Source of the DNA: Arsenicicoccus sp. oral taxon 190
GTDB lineage: Bacteria; Actinomycetota; Actinomycetes; Actinomycetales; Dermatophilaceae
Length of the DNA stretch: 64,000 nucleotides
Direction of reading: 5' to 3'
NCBI RefSeq assembly: GCF_001189535.1
Contig: NZ_CP012070.1
Coordinates: 682,001 to 746,000 of the forward strand
How positions within the stretch are numbered: the first letter of the stretch is position 1; each line of letters starts with the position of its first letter. Position numbers and translations under genes: made by a program. Positions 41,795-49,790 of the stretch are shown piece after piece. The notes beneath the pieces are model-generated. The model saw only the letters and a list, made by a program, of their open reading frames with translations, made no database searches and was not told where the DNA came from.

Positions 41795-41857
41795 CTACCG
41801 GGGGCAGGCAGATCGACCGGCCCTCGTTCCGCAGGCTGATTCACCTACCGCCGGTAG
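41795..41857. repeat. Bipalindromic intergenic element, copy 2 (complete)
   Basis: 63 bp bounded by CTACCGGGGGCAG (41795-41807) and CTACCGCCGGTAG (41845-41857), with core GATCGACCGGCC...GCAGGCTGATTC. It takes up most of the 87-bp gap between paaH and paaI; its right end is 8 nt from the ribosome site of paaI. Confidence 0.75.
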
Positions 41858-41876
41858 GTCATGACGAAGGAGTCAC

Positions 41877-42314
41877 ATGCTGGATCCCGCACTGGCCCAC
41901 GTCCGCACGATGTGGGACCAGGACGGCGCCTCGCGGCACCTCGGCATCGAGCTGCTCGAGGTCTCGTATGACGCCCACGACCGTCTCGGCCGGGCCCGCA
42001 CCCGGATGCCGGTGACGGACACGATGGTCAACGGGCACCAGATCACGCACGGTGGCTACATCTTCACGTTCGCCGACTCGACCTTCGCGCTGGCCTGCAA
42101 CGCCGGGGGCGAGCTGACCGTCGCGGCCGGCTGCGACATCGACTTCGTGCGGTCGGCGGCCCTCGGCGACGTCCTCCTCGCCGAGGGGGTCGAACGAGCC
42201 CGCTACGGCCGCAACGGCATCACCGACGTCACCGTCACCCGGGAGAGCGACGGCGAGCTGATCGCCCACTTCCGTGGCCGGTCCCGCGCCCTCAAGCCCC
42301 GCCCCTCCGCCTGA
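41877..42314 (+). CDS. paaI: Hydroxyphenylacetyl-CoA thioesterase PaaI
   Basis: 145 aa hotdog-fold thioesterase. The family signature VNGHQITHGGYIFTFADSTF is intact, with the catalytic Asp in the FADSTFA helix; CDIDFVRSAALGDVLLAEG follows. It rescues CoA from dead-end phenylacetyl-CoA epoxide derivatives. GAAGGAG sits 5 nt before the ATG, in a context (GACGAAGGAGTC) repeated at paaK, so the two were probably neighbours before the IS insertion. Confidence 0.9.
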   Translation: MLDPALAHVRTMWDQDGASRHLGIELLEVSYDAHDRLGRARTRMPVTDTMVNGHQITHGGYIFTFADSTFALACNAGGELTVAAGCDIDFVRSAALGDVLLAEGVERARYGRNGITDVTVTRESDGELIAHFRGRSRALKPRPSA

Positions 42315-42348
42315 GCGGCCATCGACCGCACCCACCACCTGCGCCCAA

Positions 42349-43772
42349 GTGAAGTCCAGCAGAGTGGTGTACGACGGACCTGAGTGAGCGCGTGCCTCCA
42401 ACGTAGGCGCGGCCACCGGGTGGATCCTTCGAGTGATCTGCGAAAACCGACTCGAAGAAGGAACCACAACGATGACCGCTGTACCCAGTATCGACCCTGC
42501 CCGCTTCCTCGACGAGCAGCTGTCCCAGGCGAGCCCTGATCTGATGCGGGAGCTGCTCACCACGTTCGTCAACGCACTGCTCTCCGCCCAGGCCGACGCG
42601 GTGTGCGGCGCCGGCTACAACGAGCGGAGCCCGGAGCGGGTCAACTCCCGCAACGGCTACCGCCACCGCGACCTCGACACCCGGGTCGGGACTCTCGACG
42701 TCGCAGTGCCCAAGCTCCGCCAGGGAAGCCTGTATCCGGAGTGGCTGCTCGAACGCAGGAAGCGTGCCGAACGAGCACTGACCAGTGTGGTGGCGACCTG
42801 CTACCTGCTCGGGGTCTCGACCCGGCGGATGGACAAGCTGGTGGCGACCCTCGGCATCACCGGGTTGTCGAAGTCCCAGGTCTCGGTGATGGCCAAGGAG
42901 CTCGACGAGCAGGTCGAGCAGTTCCGCACCCGTCGGCTCGAAGAGGCCGGGCCGTTCACCTTCGTCGCCGCCGACGCGCTCGTGCTCAAGGTCCGCGAAG
43001 GTGGGCGGGTGGTGCCGGTGCACGTGCTGGTAGCCACCGGCGTGAACGCTGATGGGCACCGCGAGATCCTCGGCGTGCAGGTCACCACCAGCGAGGACGG
43101 CGCCGGCTGGCTCGCGTTCTTCCGCGACCTCACAGCCCGCGGCCTGGCCGGCGTCAAGCTCGTCACGTCCGACGCGCACGCCGGGCTCGTGAACGCGATC
43201 GCCGCGACCATCCCGGGCGCTGCCTGGCAGCGCTGCCGCACCCACTACGCAGCGAACCTGATGTCCGCGACCCCAAAGTCGTCCTGGCCATGGGTCAAGG
43301 CGTTGCTGCACTCGATCTACGACCAGCCCGACACCGACGCCGTCCACGCCCAGTTCGACCGTGTCGTCGACGCCCTGGCCGAGAAGCTTCCCGCCGTCGC
43401 CGAACATCTCCAGGACGCTCGTGCCGACATCCTCGCGTTCACGCCGTTCCCAAAGGAGGTCTGGCGTCAGATCTGGTCGAACAACCCCAACGAACGGCTC
43501 AACCGCGAGATCCGCCGACGCACCGACGTGGTCGGGATCTTCCCCGACCGCGCATCCATCATCCGGCTCGTCGGCGCCGTCCTGGCCGAGCAACACGACG
43601 AGTGGGCCGAAGGCCGCCGCTACCTCGGACTCGACGTCCTCGCCCGCGCCCAAGCCGTCGACACCCAGCACGCCGAGGAGGTGAGCACCGACCTCGAACT
43701 TCAGGCCCTCACGGCCTGACCGACACGCCCAACCGAGGGATCAACCTCATACACCACCCCAGCGGACTTGAC
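42349..43772 (+). mobile_element. IS256-family insertion sequence
   Basis: About 1.42 kb. The imperfect ends read GTGAAGTCCAGC... on the left and, on the opposite strand, GTCAAGTCCGCT... on the right, both continuing to a shared GTGGTGTA block. Flanks carry CTGCGCCCA on both sides (42339-42347 and 43773-43781), a probable 9-bp target duplication, though another CTGCGCCCA occurs nearby so this is not certain. It lies between paaI and paaK and carries one intact transposase. Confidence 0.82.
42472..43719 (+). CDS. IS256-family (mutator-type) transposase
   Basis: 415 aa. The DDE triad is D168 (FVAADALVLKVREG), D234 (LVTSDAHAGLVNAI) and E341 (NPNERLNREIRRR), with the family's CRTHYAANL motif between the second D and E. 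An N-terminal DNA-binding region includes NSRNGYRHRDLDTRVGTLD. No interruption is seen, so the element may still move. GAAGGA precedes ATG 42472; a longer reading to 42433 is less likely. Confidence 0.95.
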   Translation: MTAVPSIDPARFLDEQLSQASPDLMRELLTTFVNALLSAQADAVCGAGYNERSPERVNSRNGYRHRDLDTRVGTLDVAVPKLRQGSLYPEWLLERRKRAERALTSVVATCYLLGVSTRRMDKLVATLGITGLSKSQVSVMAKELDEQVEQFRTRRLEEAGPFTFVAADALVLKVREGGRVVPVHVLVATGVNADGHREILGVQVTTSEDGAGWLAFFRDLTARGLAGVKLVTSDAHAGLVNAIAATIPGAAWQRCRTHYAANLMSATPKSSWPWVKALLHSIYDQPDTDAVHAQFDRVVDALAEKLPAVAEHLQDARADILAFTPFPKEVWRQIWSNNPNERLNREIRRRTDVVGIFPDRASIIRLVGAVLAEQHDEWAEGRRYLGLDVLARAQAVDTQHAEEVSTDLELQALTA

Positions 43773-43825
43773 CTGCGCCCACCGCCTGCGCCCAGCCGCC
43801 TGCAGCCACCGACGAAGGAGTCGCC

Positions 43826-45142
43826 ATGACACTGCCCCCCATCGAGGAGCGCCCCGACCTCTACGACGAGGCCGAGCGATGGTCGGTGGACCAGCTCCGC
43901 GCACACCAGCTGCAGAGCCTCCAGGCGTCGGTGCGGGCGGCATACGAGCACGTCCCCCACTATCGGCGTCAGCTCGAGGAGCGCCAGGTCCACCCCGACG
44001 ACATCACGTCCCTGGAGGACGTGCGGCTGCTGCCGTTCACGACGAAGAAGGACCTGCGCGACAACTATCCCTTCGGGCTGTTCGCCGTGCCGCGCGAGGA
44101 GGTCGTGCGCATCCACGCGTCGTCGGGGACGACCGGCAAGCCCACCGTCGTCGGCTACACCAAGCAGGACATCACCACGTGGGCCACGCTCGTGGCGCGC
44201 TGCATCCGCGCCGCGGGCGGCCGGCCCGGCGACATCCTGCACAACTCCTACGGTTACGGCCTGTTCACCGGCGGGCTGGGCGCCCACTACGGCGCCGAGC
44301 ACGCGGGCTGCACCGTCGTCCCGGCGAGCGGCGGCAACACCGAGAAGCAGATCCAGCTGATCCAGGACTTCCGGCCGCGGATCATCTGCGTGACGCCGTC
44401 CTACTTCCTTTCAATGCTCGACGCGATGGAGGGCTTCGGGATCGACCCGCGGGAGACCTCGCTGGAGATCGGCATCTTCGGCGCCGAGCCCTGGACCGAG
44501 GCCATGCGCCAGGAGATCCAGGAGCGCGCGGGCATGCACGCCACCGACATCTTCGGGCTGTCCGAGCTCATGGGCCCGGGCGTCGCGCAGGAGTGCGTCG
44601 AGACCAAGGACGGGCTGACCCTGTGGGAGGACCACTTCCTCGCCGAGATCGTCGACCCGCTGACCGACGAGCCGGTCGCCGACGGCGAGGAGGGCGAGCT
44701 GGTCTTCACGTCGCTGACCAAGGAGGCCATGCCGGTGCTGCGCTACCGCACCCGCGACCTCACCCGGCTGCTCCCCGGCACCGCGCGCCCCGCGATGCGG
44801 CGGCTGCAGAAGATCACCGGCCGCACCGACGACCTGATGATCGTCCGCGGCGTCAACGTCTTCCCCACCCAGATCGAGGAGATCGTGCTGGCCGTCGACG
44901 GGCTCACGCCCTACTTCCAGTGCGTCCTCACCCGCCCCGGCCGCATGGACGAGCTGACCGTCCGCGTCGAGGCCTCGCCGGGCGTCGACGAGGCACGTCG
45001 CGCCGCGATCGTCCGCGAGGTGCAGCACCACATCAAGTCCCGCATCGGCACGTCCGCGCGGATCGAGGTGCTCGGCGAGGGCGGTGTGGAGCGCTCCGTC
45101 GGCAAGGCGCGCCGGATCGTGGACGAGCGCAACCTGCGCTGA
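43826..45142 (+). CDS. paaK: Phenylacetate-CoA ligase
   Basis: 438 aa, normal length. ANL-family adenylation motif SSGTTGKPTVVGYT lies near residues 92-106; GIFGAEPWTEAMRQEI, the tyrosine-type FGLSELMGPGVAQE, the hinge RTDDLMIVRGVNVFP and the C-terminal Lys region RSVGKARRIVD follow. It activates phenylacetate with ATP and CoA, the entry step of the pathway. Its ribosome site matches that of paaI; the IS element now lies between the two, so transcription may depend on readthrough or on the IS. Confidence 0.95.
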   Translation: MTLPPIEERPDLYDEAERWSVDQLRAHQLQSLQASVRAAYEHVPHYRRQLEERQVHPDDITSLEDVRLLPFTTKKDLRDNYPFGLFAVPREEVVRIHASSGTTGKPTVVGYTKQDITTWATLVARCIRAAGGRPGDILHNSYGYGLFTGGLGAHYGAEHAGCTVVPASGGNTEKQIQLIQDFRPRIICVTPSYFLSMLDAMEGFGIDPRETSLEIGIFGAEPWTEAMRQEIQERAGMHATDIFGLSELMGPGVAQECVETKDGLTLWEDHFLAEIVDPLTDEPVADGEEGELVFTSLTKEAMPVLRYRTRDLTRLLPGTARPAMRRLQKITGRTDDLMIVRGVNVFPTQIEEIVLAVDGLTPYFQCVLTRPGRMDELTVRVEASPGVDEARRAAIVREVQHHIKSRIGTSARIEVLGEGGVERSVGKARRIVDERNLR

Positions 45143-45208
45143 CGGGACGGACGCGAGGGGCGGTGACCACGTGCTGAGCGGGCGCGGCATACGTGGCACG
45201 ATGCGCTC

Positions 45209-46018
45209 GTGAAGAAGACCGAGGCCGTCCGTGACGGCGAGCGCTGGTGGTGGGGCCCGCAGCCTCCGGGCGACCACCCCCCGCAGGTGATCGACTCCTG
45301 GCTCGTGCAGGAGGGCCGCGCCCGGCGGCCGGAGCGACACATCCAGCGGTTCGCGGCGACGGCGGACTTCTTCGTCAGCCACCAGGACATCGACGTGGTC
45401 GTCGACGAGGTCCTGGAGCGAATCCCCCGGGCCGACAAGTGGTTTCCGCGACTGGAGGCCTACAACGACGCGGTCGCCCTGTGGCTGCGCAAGGCGACCG
45501 ACGCGCCGGTGGACGTGACGCTGTGGGTGGCCGACGTCCCTGATCCGCGAAAGTGGCCGCACGTCAAGGGACCTGACCTCATCGTGCAGGGCGACCTGCA
45601 GGCGAGGGCCCGCGCGATGGGTGCGGACGACGCCCTCCTGTGGCGCGTCGAGGACCGGCTGCCCGAGGCCCTGGAGGCGACGTACTCCGCGCTGGTGTGG
45701 TGGGACGGCGAGGCCTTCGTGACGCGCCCCGTGGACGACCTGTCGCTGCCGTCGGTGACCATCGAGTGCCTCGAGATCTCCCTTGCCGACACCTCGCACC
45801 CGCTGCGGCGCGGCCGGGTCACCGTCGACGCGCTGCTCGACAAGCCCGTGTGGGCGGTCAACGCGGCCAGGGGGATCCAGCAGGTCTCGAGCTGGGTGCT
45901 GCCCGGCGGCGAACCCCGCCACTCCCCCCACGGCGCGCTGACCGCGGGCCTCACCTCGCTGCTCTGCGACGCCCTCGAGGAGACGACCGGGCCGCTGCCC
46001 GAGCAGCTCACCACGTGA
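45209..46018 (+). CDS. Aminotransferase class IV (fold-type IV PLP) protein
   Basis: 269 aa. Shows the arrangement of 4-amino-4-deoxychorismate lyase/branched-chain aminotransferase relatives: RHIQRFAATADFF (small domain), PHVKGPDLIVQGDLQARAR with the probable PLP lysine, MGADDALLWRVEDRLPEALE and LPSVTIECLEISLAD. Substrate unknown; it lies next to paaK but no link to phenylacetate use is known. The GTG at 45209 starts the reading; the last four bases overlap a following fragment. Confidence 0.75.
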   Translation: MKKTEAVRDGERWWWGPQPPGDHPPQVIDSWLVQEGRARRPERHIQRFAATADFFVSHQDIDVVVDEVLERIPRADKWFPRLEAYNDAVALWLRKATDAPVDVTLWVADVPDPRKWPHVKGPDLIVQGDLQARARAMGADDALLWRVEDRLPEALEATYSALVWWDGEAFVTRPVDDLSLPSVTIECLEISLADTSHPLRRGRVTVDALLDKPVWAVNAARGIQQVSSWVLPGGEPRHSPHGALTAGLTSLLCDALEETTGPLPEQLTT

Positions 46019-46230
46019 TCGTCGAGCCGGTCCCGCAGCCCGTCTACGCCTTCGACCAGGTCGGGTCGTTCGCCGCGCGCCCCGCCGGGCTGGCGCTCAC
46101 CGGCGTCGTCGCGGAGGCCGTCGGCGAGCAGCGCTGGCTCCTCGTGGTCGCCACGGTCATGGCGGTCTCGGCGGTAGCCGCCGCGGCGCTCCCGTCGGTG
46201 CGCCGCCTCGAGCGTCACCAGCCCGTATGA
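46015..46230 (+). pseudogene. MFS transporter C-terminal remnant
   Basis: 71 codons starting with a GTG inside the aminotransferase stop (GTGA). The sequence VYAFDQVGSFAARPAGLALT, then GVVAEAVGEQRWLLVVATVM and a final ALPSVRRLER resembles the last two helices of MFS_3-type exporters. The first ten helices are missing, so it is very likely a deletion remnant rather than a functional protein. Confidence 0.6.
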
Positions 46231-46296
46231 CGTCCGCCCGCCGCCGACCGCACCGGCCGGGTCGCGCGGCCCGCCGTCCCACCGCCCCGCCCCACC

Positions 46297-47157
46297 TCAG
46301 GCCTTCCTCGCCACCAGGGTGAACGTGCACGGCACCAGGTCGCGCTCCCCCTCCGGCCAGGCGTATCGCTCCGGCGAGACCTCCACCATGCGATCGGCGA
46401 ATCGCCAGGGCAGCGTGCGGCCCTCGTCATACCGCTCGATCACCAGGCCGGCGCCCAGCACGGCGCCGATGGTCTCCGAGACCGGGTGCGGGTACTCGTA
46501 GGTGCGGGTGCTGGTGAGCCGGCCGTCGCCGATGTAGGTCGTGTCCTCGTCCCAGGTCTGGGCGCGGCCGTCCGCGAAGTAGCGGTGGCGGATGCGCAGG
46601 TCGGGGGCGGTGTCGTCGAGGCCGTAGAGCATGGGGTGGCCGTCCCGGATGAAGAGGATGCCGCCCGGCCGGAGCAGCCCGGCCACCTGCTCGGCCCAGC
46701 GGGCGAGGTCGCCGAGCCAGCCGATGGTGCCGATGCTCGTGTAGACGACGTCGAAGTCGCCGGTCACCGCGGAGCGCGCGTCGAGGACGTCCGACTCCAC
46801 CCAGGTGACGCCGGTCCCGGTCGCGGCGTCGAGCCGTCGTGCGGCGGCGAGGGACGAGGGCGAGAAGTCGACGCCCGTCATACGACCGCCGGCGCGGGCC
46901 AGGCTGATGGTGTCGGTGCCGATGTGGCACTGCAGGTGCACCACGTCACGGCCGCGGAGCGAGCCCTGGGGCAGGTGGGCACAGAGCACCGGCAGGTCGT
47001 CGCTCACCACCGTCGAGACATAGGCCGGGTCCGCCGCGTATCGCTCGATCCCGTAGGCGACCTCGTGGAGGGCTGCTCGCTCGTCCCAGTTGGCGCGGTT
47101 GGCGTCGCGGGCGTCAGCCCAGTCGACCTCGACGTCGGCGCCCTGCTGCTCGCTCAT
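46297..47157 (-). CDS. Class I SAM-dependent methyltransferase
   Basis: 286 aa. RDVVHLQCHIGTDTISLARAG is motif I (about residues 71-91), followed by MTGVDFSPSSLAAARRLDA and VTWVESDVLDA (motifs II and III) and FDVVYTSIGTIGWLGDLARW. Begins RANWDERAALHEVAYG, typical of actinobacterial cytosolic methyltransferases of unknown substrate. The ATG at 47157 is chosen over a TTG two codons upstream because a TAGGTT box ends 7 nt before it. Confidence 0.85.
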   Translation of the reverse strand: MSEQQGADVEVDWADARDANRANWDERAALHEVAYGIERYAADPAYVSTVVSDDLPVLCAHLPQGSLRGRDVVHLQCHIGTDTISLARAGGRMTGVDFSPSSLAAARRLDAATGTGVTWVESDVLDARSAVTGDFDVVYTSIGTIGWLGDLARWAEQVAGLLRPGGILFIRDGHPMLYGLDDTAPDLRIRHRYFADGRAQTWDEDTTYIGDGRLTSTRTYEYPHPVSETIGAVLGAGLVIERYDEGRTLPWRFADRMVEVSPERYAWPEGERDLVPCTFTLVARKA

Positions 47158-47164
47158 GCGCAAG

Positions 47165-47170
47165 AACCTA
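47165..47170 (-). promoter_or_regulatory. Likely -10 box partly supplied by a repeat element
   Basis: TAGGTT (minus strand) ends 7 nt before ATG 47157. Its first three bases, TAG, are the end of the palindrome of the intergenic element at 47168-47231. Confidence 0.45.
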
Positions 47171-47231
47171 CCGGCGGTAGAGGAATCGGCCTGGTGAAGG
47201 AAGGCCGGCAGATCCCCCCTACCCCCGGCAG
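47168..47231. repeat. Bipalindromic intergenic element, copy 3 (complete, inverted)
   Basis: 64 bp bounded by CTACCGGCGGTAG (47168-47180) and CTACCCCCGGCAG (47219-47231). The core reads as the reverse complement of copies 1, 2 and 6 (GGAATCGGCCTGGTGAAGG, AAGGCCGGCAGATC). It occupies 64 of the 75 bp between two genes on the minus strand. Confidence 0.8.
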
Positions 47232-47232
47232 G

Positions 47233-47523
47233 TCAGCGCTGGTCGGCGAAGATGCCGATGACGGGGTTCCACTCGGTGACGTCGATGCCGGCGACGAGAC
47301 CGTGCTGCTGGAAGGGGTCGTCCTCCAGCAGCGAGCGCACCTCGTCGGCACTGTCGGCGCGGAAGATCAGCAGCGCCGACGCAGGCTTCACGTCGACGTA
47401 GGGACCGGACGCCTGCAACGACCCCGACTCGGCGAGCCGGCCGAGGAACGCGCGGTGCTCGGGCCGGATCTCGTCGAGGCGGGGGTCGTCGGAGTAGGAG
47501 TAGCGGACAGCGAAGTAGGCCAT
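47233..47523 (-). CDS. YciI-family protein
   Basis: 96 aa YCII-fold protein, complete: MAYFAVRYSYSDDPRLDEIR, HRAFLGRLAESGSLQASGPY with the family His, ALLIFRADSADEVRSLLEDD and FQQHGLVAGIDVTEWNPV. Members are small cytosolic proteins with an active-site-like His-Asp pair and mostly unknown substrates. A TAGCCT box ends 6 nt before the ATG. Confidence 0.9.
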   Translation of the reverse strand: MAYFAVRYSYSDDPRLDEIRPEHRAFLGRLAESGSLQASGPYVDVKPASALLIFRADSADEVRSLLEDDPFQQHGLVAGIDVTEWNPVIGIFADQR

Positions 47524-47529
47524 GCCCTC

Positions 47530-47535
47530 AGGCTA
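47530..47535 (-). promoter_or_regulatory. Likely -10 box of a leaderless transcript
   Basis: TAGCCT (minus strand), 6 nt before ATG 47523. Confidence 0.45.
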
Positions 47536-47628
47536 GGCGAGACCCAGGGATGACGGACGATGGGCCCGACCGGATAACCTTGCCGGGCAAGGCGCACCGT
47601 CGAGAGAGACTCGTGGCAGCGTGGACCG

Positions 47629-49071
47629 GTGCCCCTCGACCCGGCTGACGCCGTCTTCACCTTCGCCCTGCGTGCCGGGGACCTCATGGTCCGCAACGGC
47701 GCGGCCTCCGCCAACGTCACCCACGTCCTCCTCGCCGTCACCAGCGCCCGCGGTTTCCCGGGGGCGACGGCGAGCGTGACGATGGGCCAGATCAGCCTCA
47801 GCCTGCTGCGCCCGGAGCAGCCACCGATCGCAGTGGTGCACAACATCGGCGCGTCCGGCTTCAACCTCGAGGCCGTGACCGAGACCGAGCAGATCGTCGA
47901 AGCAGTCATCACCCGAGAGCTGACCATCGAGGAGGGGCTGCACCGCCTCGACGAGCTCGACCCGGAGCAGGTCGGCCACACCCCACCGGTGCAGCTGGCG
48001 GGCTGGGGTCTGATGGCGGCCGGCTTCGCGTGGCTCCTCGGCGGCGACTGGGCCGCCTGCACGCTCGCGTGCCTCACCGCGATCCTCATCGAGCTGACCG
48101 GTTCCCGGCTCACGCGCGCGGAGCTGCCGGGCTTCTTCAGCCACGCCATCGCGGGCGGCGCCGCGGCCGTCGTCGCCCAGGAGATCGCCCCGACAGAGGC
48201 ATCGGCGCTGGTGATCACGGCCGCCCTGGTGAGTCGCCTGGCAGGGGCGGCGACCTTCGGCGCGGCCCACGACCTCCTCACGGGGTGGTTCATCACCGCC
48301 GCGGGGCGTCTGGTCGAGGTCGCTCTCAACACCTCGGGGCAGGTGGTTGGCGTCATCCTCGCCATCAGCGTGGCCAGCAGGCTCGGGGTGCGGCTGCGGA
48401 TCGAGGACGTGACGGGCTCCGCGAACGGGCTGCTCGCCACCACCGCGGCGGCGGTGGTCGTGTCGGTGGGCTTCGCCATCGCGAGCCAGCTCCGGTGGAG
48501 ACGTATGCCGGCCGTCGCCGCCCTCGCCGCGCTGGTCTACCTGGTCTACGTCGGGATGCAAGCGATCGGTTGGGGCAAGCTCGTCTCCGCCGCGACCGCA
48601 GCCACCACCCTCGGCGTCATCACGGTGCTCATCGCGCCATACATCAAGATCCCCTCGTCGGGCGCCCTCGGCGTGGTCCTCGCGCCCCTCCTGCCGGGGA
48701 TGCTCGTCTACCAGGGCTTCGTCGCGATGGCTCTGCACCACCCGGGCAGCTCGTCCTTCCTCGAGGCGGGCGGCGTGGCGCTGTCGACGGGCGCCGGTGC
48801 CGTCCTGGGGCAGTTCATCGCCGCGCAGGTCATCGGCCACACCCGCCGGGTGCGGCACGACCGGTTGCGCCTGCAGGGGGACGAGACGATCCACACCAAC
48901 CCGCACGTCCTGACCGCTCAGTGGCTGAGCGCGCCGACCTTCCGGCGCCCTTACCTGGTGGACACGATCGGGGCGCTGCACGAGCAGGCGGAGTCGGAGG
49001 CCGAATCGGAGGTTGGGGCCGAGGCTGAGTCGGAGGCTGAGTCGAGATCGGAGCGGCCCACGATCTCGTGA
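47629..49071 (+). CDS. Threonine/serine exporter family protein (ThrE-like)
   Basis: 480 aa. The soluble N-terminal part with RAGDLMVRNGAASANVTHVL and EEGLHRLDEL precedes about ten transmembrane helices in two five-helix blocks, as in the fused PF06738/PF12821 exporters such as Corynebacterium ThrE. The last 40 residues are a repetitive acidic tail (EAESEVGAEAESEAES). GTG 47629 is used; no strong ribosome site is seen, so the exact start is uncertain. Likely exports threonine, serine or a related small solute. Confidence 0.85.
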   Translation: MPLDPADAVFTFALRAGDLMVRNGAASANVTHVLLAVTSARGFPGATASVTMGQISLSLLRPEQPPIAVVHNIGASGFNLEAVTETEQIVEAVITRELTIEEGLHRLDELDPEQVGHTPPVQLAGWGLMAAGFAWLLGGDWAACTLACLTAILIELTGSRLTRAELPGFFSHAIAGGAAAVVAQEIAPTEASALVITAALVSRLAGAATFGAAHDLLTGWFITAAGRLVEVALNTSGQVVGVILAISVASRLGVRLRIEDVTGSANGLLATTAAAVVVSVGFAIASQLRWRRMPAVAALAALVYLVYVGMQAIGWGKLVSAATAATTLGVITVLIAPYIKIPSSGALGVVLAPLLPGMLVYQGFVAMALHHPGSSSFLEAGGVALSTGAGAVLGQFIAAQVIGHTRRVRHDRLRLQGDETIHTNPHVLTAQWLSAPTFRRPYLVDTIGALHEQAESEAESEVGAEAESEAESRSERPTIS

Positions 49072-49087
49072 CCTCGCCGAGGCAGAC

Positions 49088-49150
49088 CTGCCGCCGGTAG
49101 TGCGACCCGCCTGGGGAAGGAAGCCCGGCGGATCGGGCTACCGGCGGCGG
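49088..49150. repeat. Bipalindromic intergenic element, copy 4 (complete, inverted)
   Basis: 63 bp bounded by CTGCCGCCGGTAG (49088-49100) and CTACCGGCGGCGG (49138-49150); core CCCGCCTGGGGAAGGAAGCC, GGCGGATC, same orientation as copy 3. It fills the gap between the convergent ThrE and MBL genes. Confidence 0.78.
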
Positions 49151-49154
49151 GGGG

Positions 49155-49790
49155 TCAGGCGGAGGGGTCCTCCCACCCGGCGGCACCGGCCTTCTCCGCC
49201 CCGATCGTCGTGTCCGGGCCGTGCCCGGTGTGCACGATCGTGTCGTCGGGCAGCGCGAAGAGTCGGGTGCGGATCGAGTCGACGATCGTGTCGTATGACG
49301 AGAACGACCGTCCCGTGGCGCCCGGGCCTCCCTGGAAGAGGGTGTCTCCGCTGAAGACGCAGCCCAGCTCCTCGCTGTAGAAGCAGGTGCCGCCCGGCGT
49401 GTGCCCCGGCGTGGCGATGGCCTGCAGCGTGACCCCGGCGACCTCGACGGTCTCGCCGTCGACCACGTCCTCGTCCGGCTGGCGCGTGTCGTAGGTCTGC
49501 TGCCACAGCTCGAGGTCGTGGAAGCTCAGCAGGATCTGGGCACCCGTCGCCTCCGCCAGCTCGGCCGCCCGGTTGACGTGGTCGTCGTGGGCGTGGGTGC
49601 AGACGATGGCCTTGAGCGTCCGGTCCCCGACCGCGGCCACGATGGCCTCCGCGTCGTGCGGCGCGTCGAAGACCACGCACTCGTCGCCGTCACCGACGAT
49701 CCACACGTTGTTGTCGACGTCCCACGTCCCCCCGTCGAGGGAGAACGTGCCCGAGGTGACGAGCTGCTGGACCTGCACGTCGCCGGCCAT
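49155..49790 (-). CDS. MBL-fold metallo-hydrolase paired with mscR
   Basis: 211 aa. The metal site THAHDDH (residues ~79-85), the His in ATPGHTPGGT and the Asp in VFSGDTLFQGG define a glyoxalase II-like MBL enzyme, binding two metals. It begins in the TGATG overlap with the mycothiol-linked reductase gene upstream, the same pairing as in mycobacteria, which suggests hydrolysis of an S-acyl (for example S-formyl) mycothiol produced by MscR. That substrate is inferred. Confidence 0.87.
   Translation of the reverse strand: MAGDVQVQQLVTSGTFSLDGGTWDVDNNVWIVGDGDECVVFDAPHDAEAIVAAVGDRTLKAIVCTHAHDDHVNRAAELAEATGAQILLSFHDLELWQQTYDTRQPDEDVVDGETVEVAGVTLQAIATPGHTPGGTCFYSEELGCVFSGDTLFQGGPGATGRSFSSYDTIVDSIRTRLFALPDDTIVHTGHGPDTTIGAEKAGAAGWEDPSA

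Noticed and set aside
42337..43784. 10-bp ACCTGCGCCC as the exact target duplication of the IS256 element
   Set aside because: The sequence is found again close by (43785 onward) in the native flank, and its left copy does not abut the IS end; 9 bp CTGCGCCCA fits better but remains uncertain.
45640..46014. Plus-strand frame in front of the MFS remnant as part of one protein
   Set aside because: That part lies in the aminotransferase gene in another frame and shows no transporter helices; only 46015-46230 looks like MFS.
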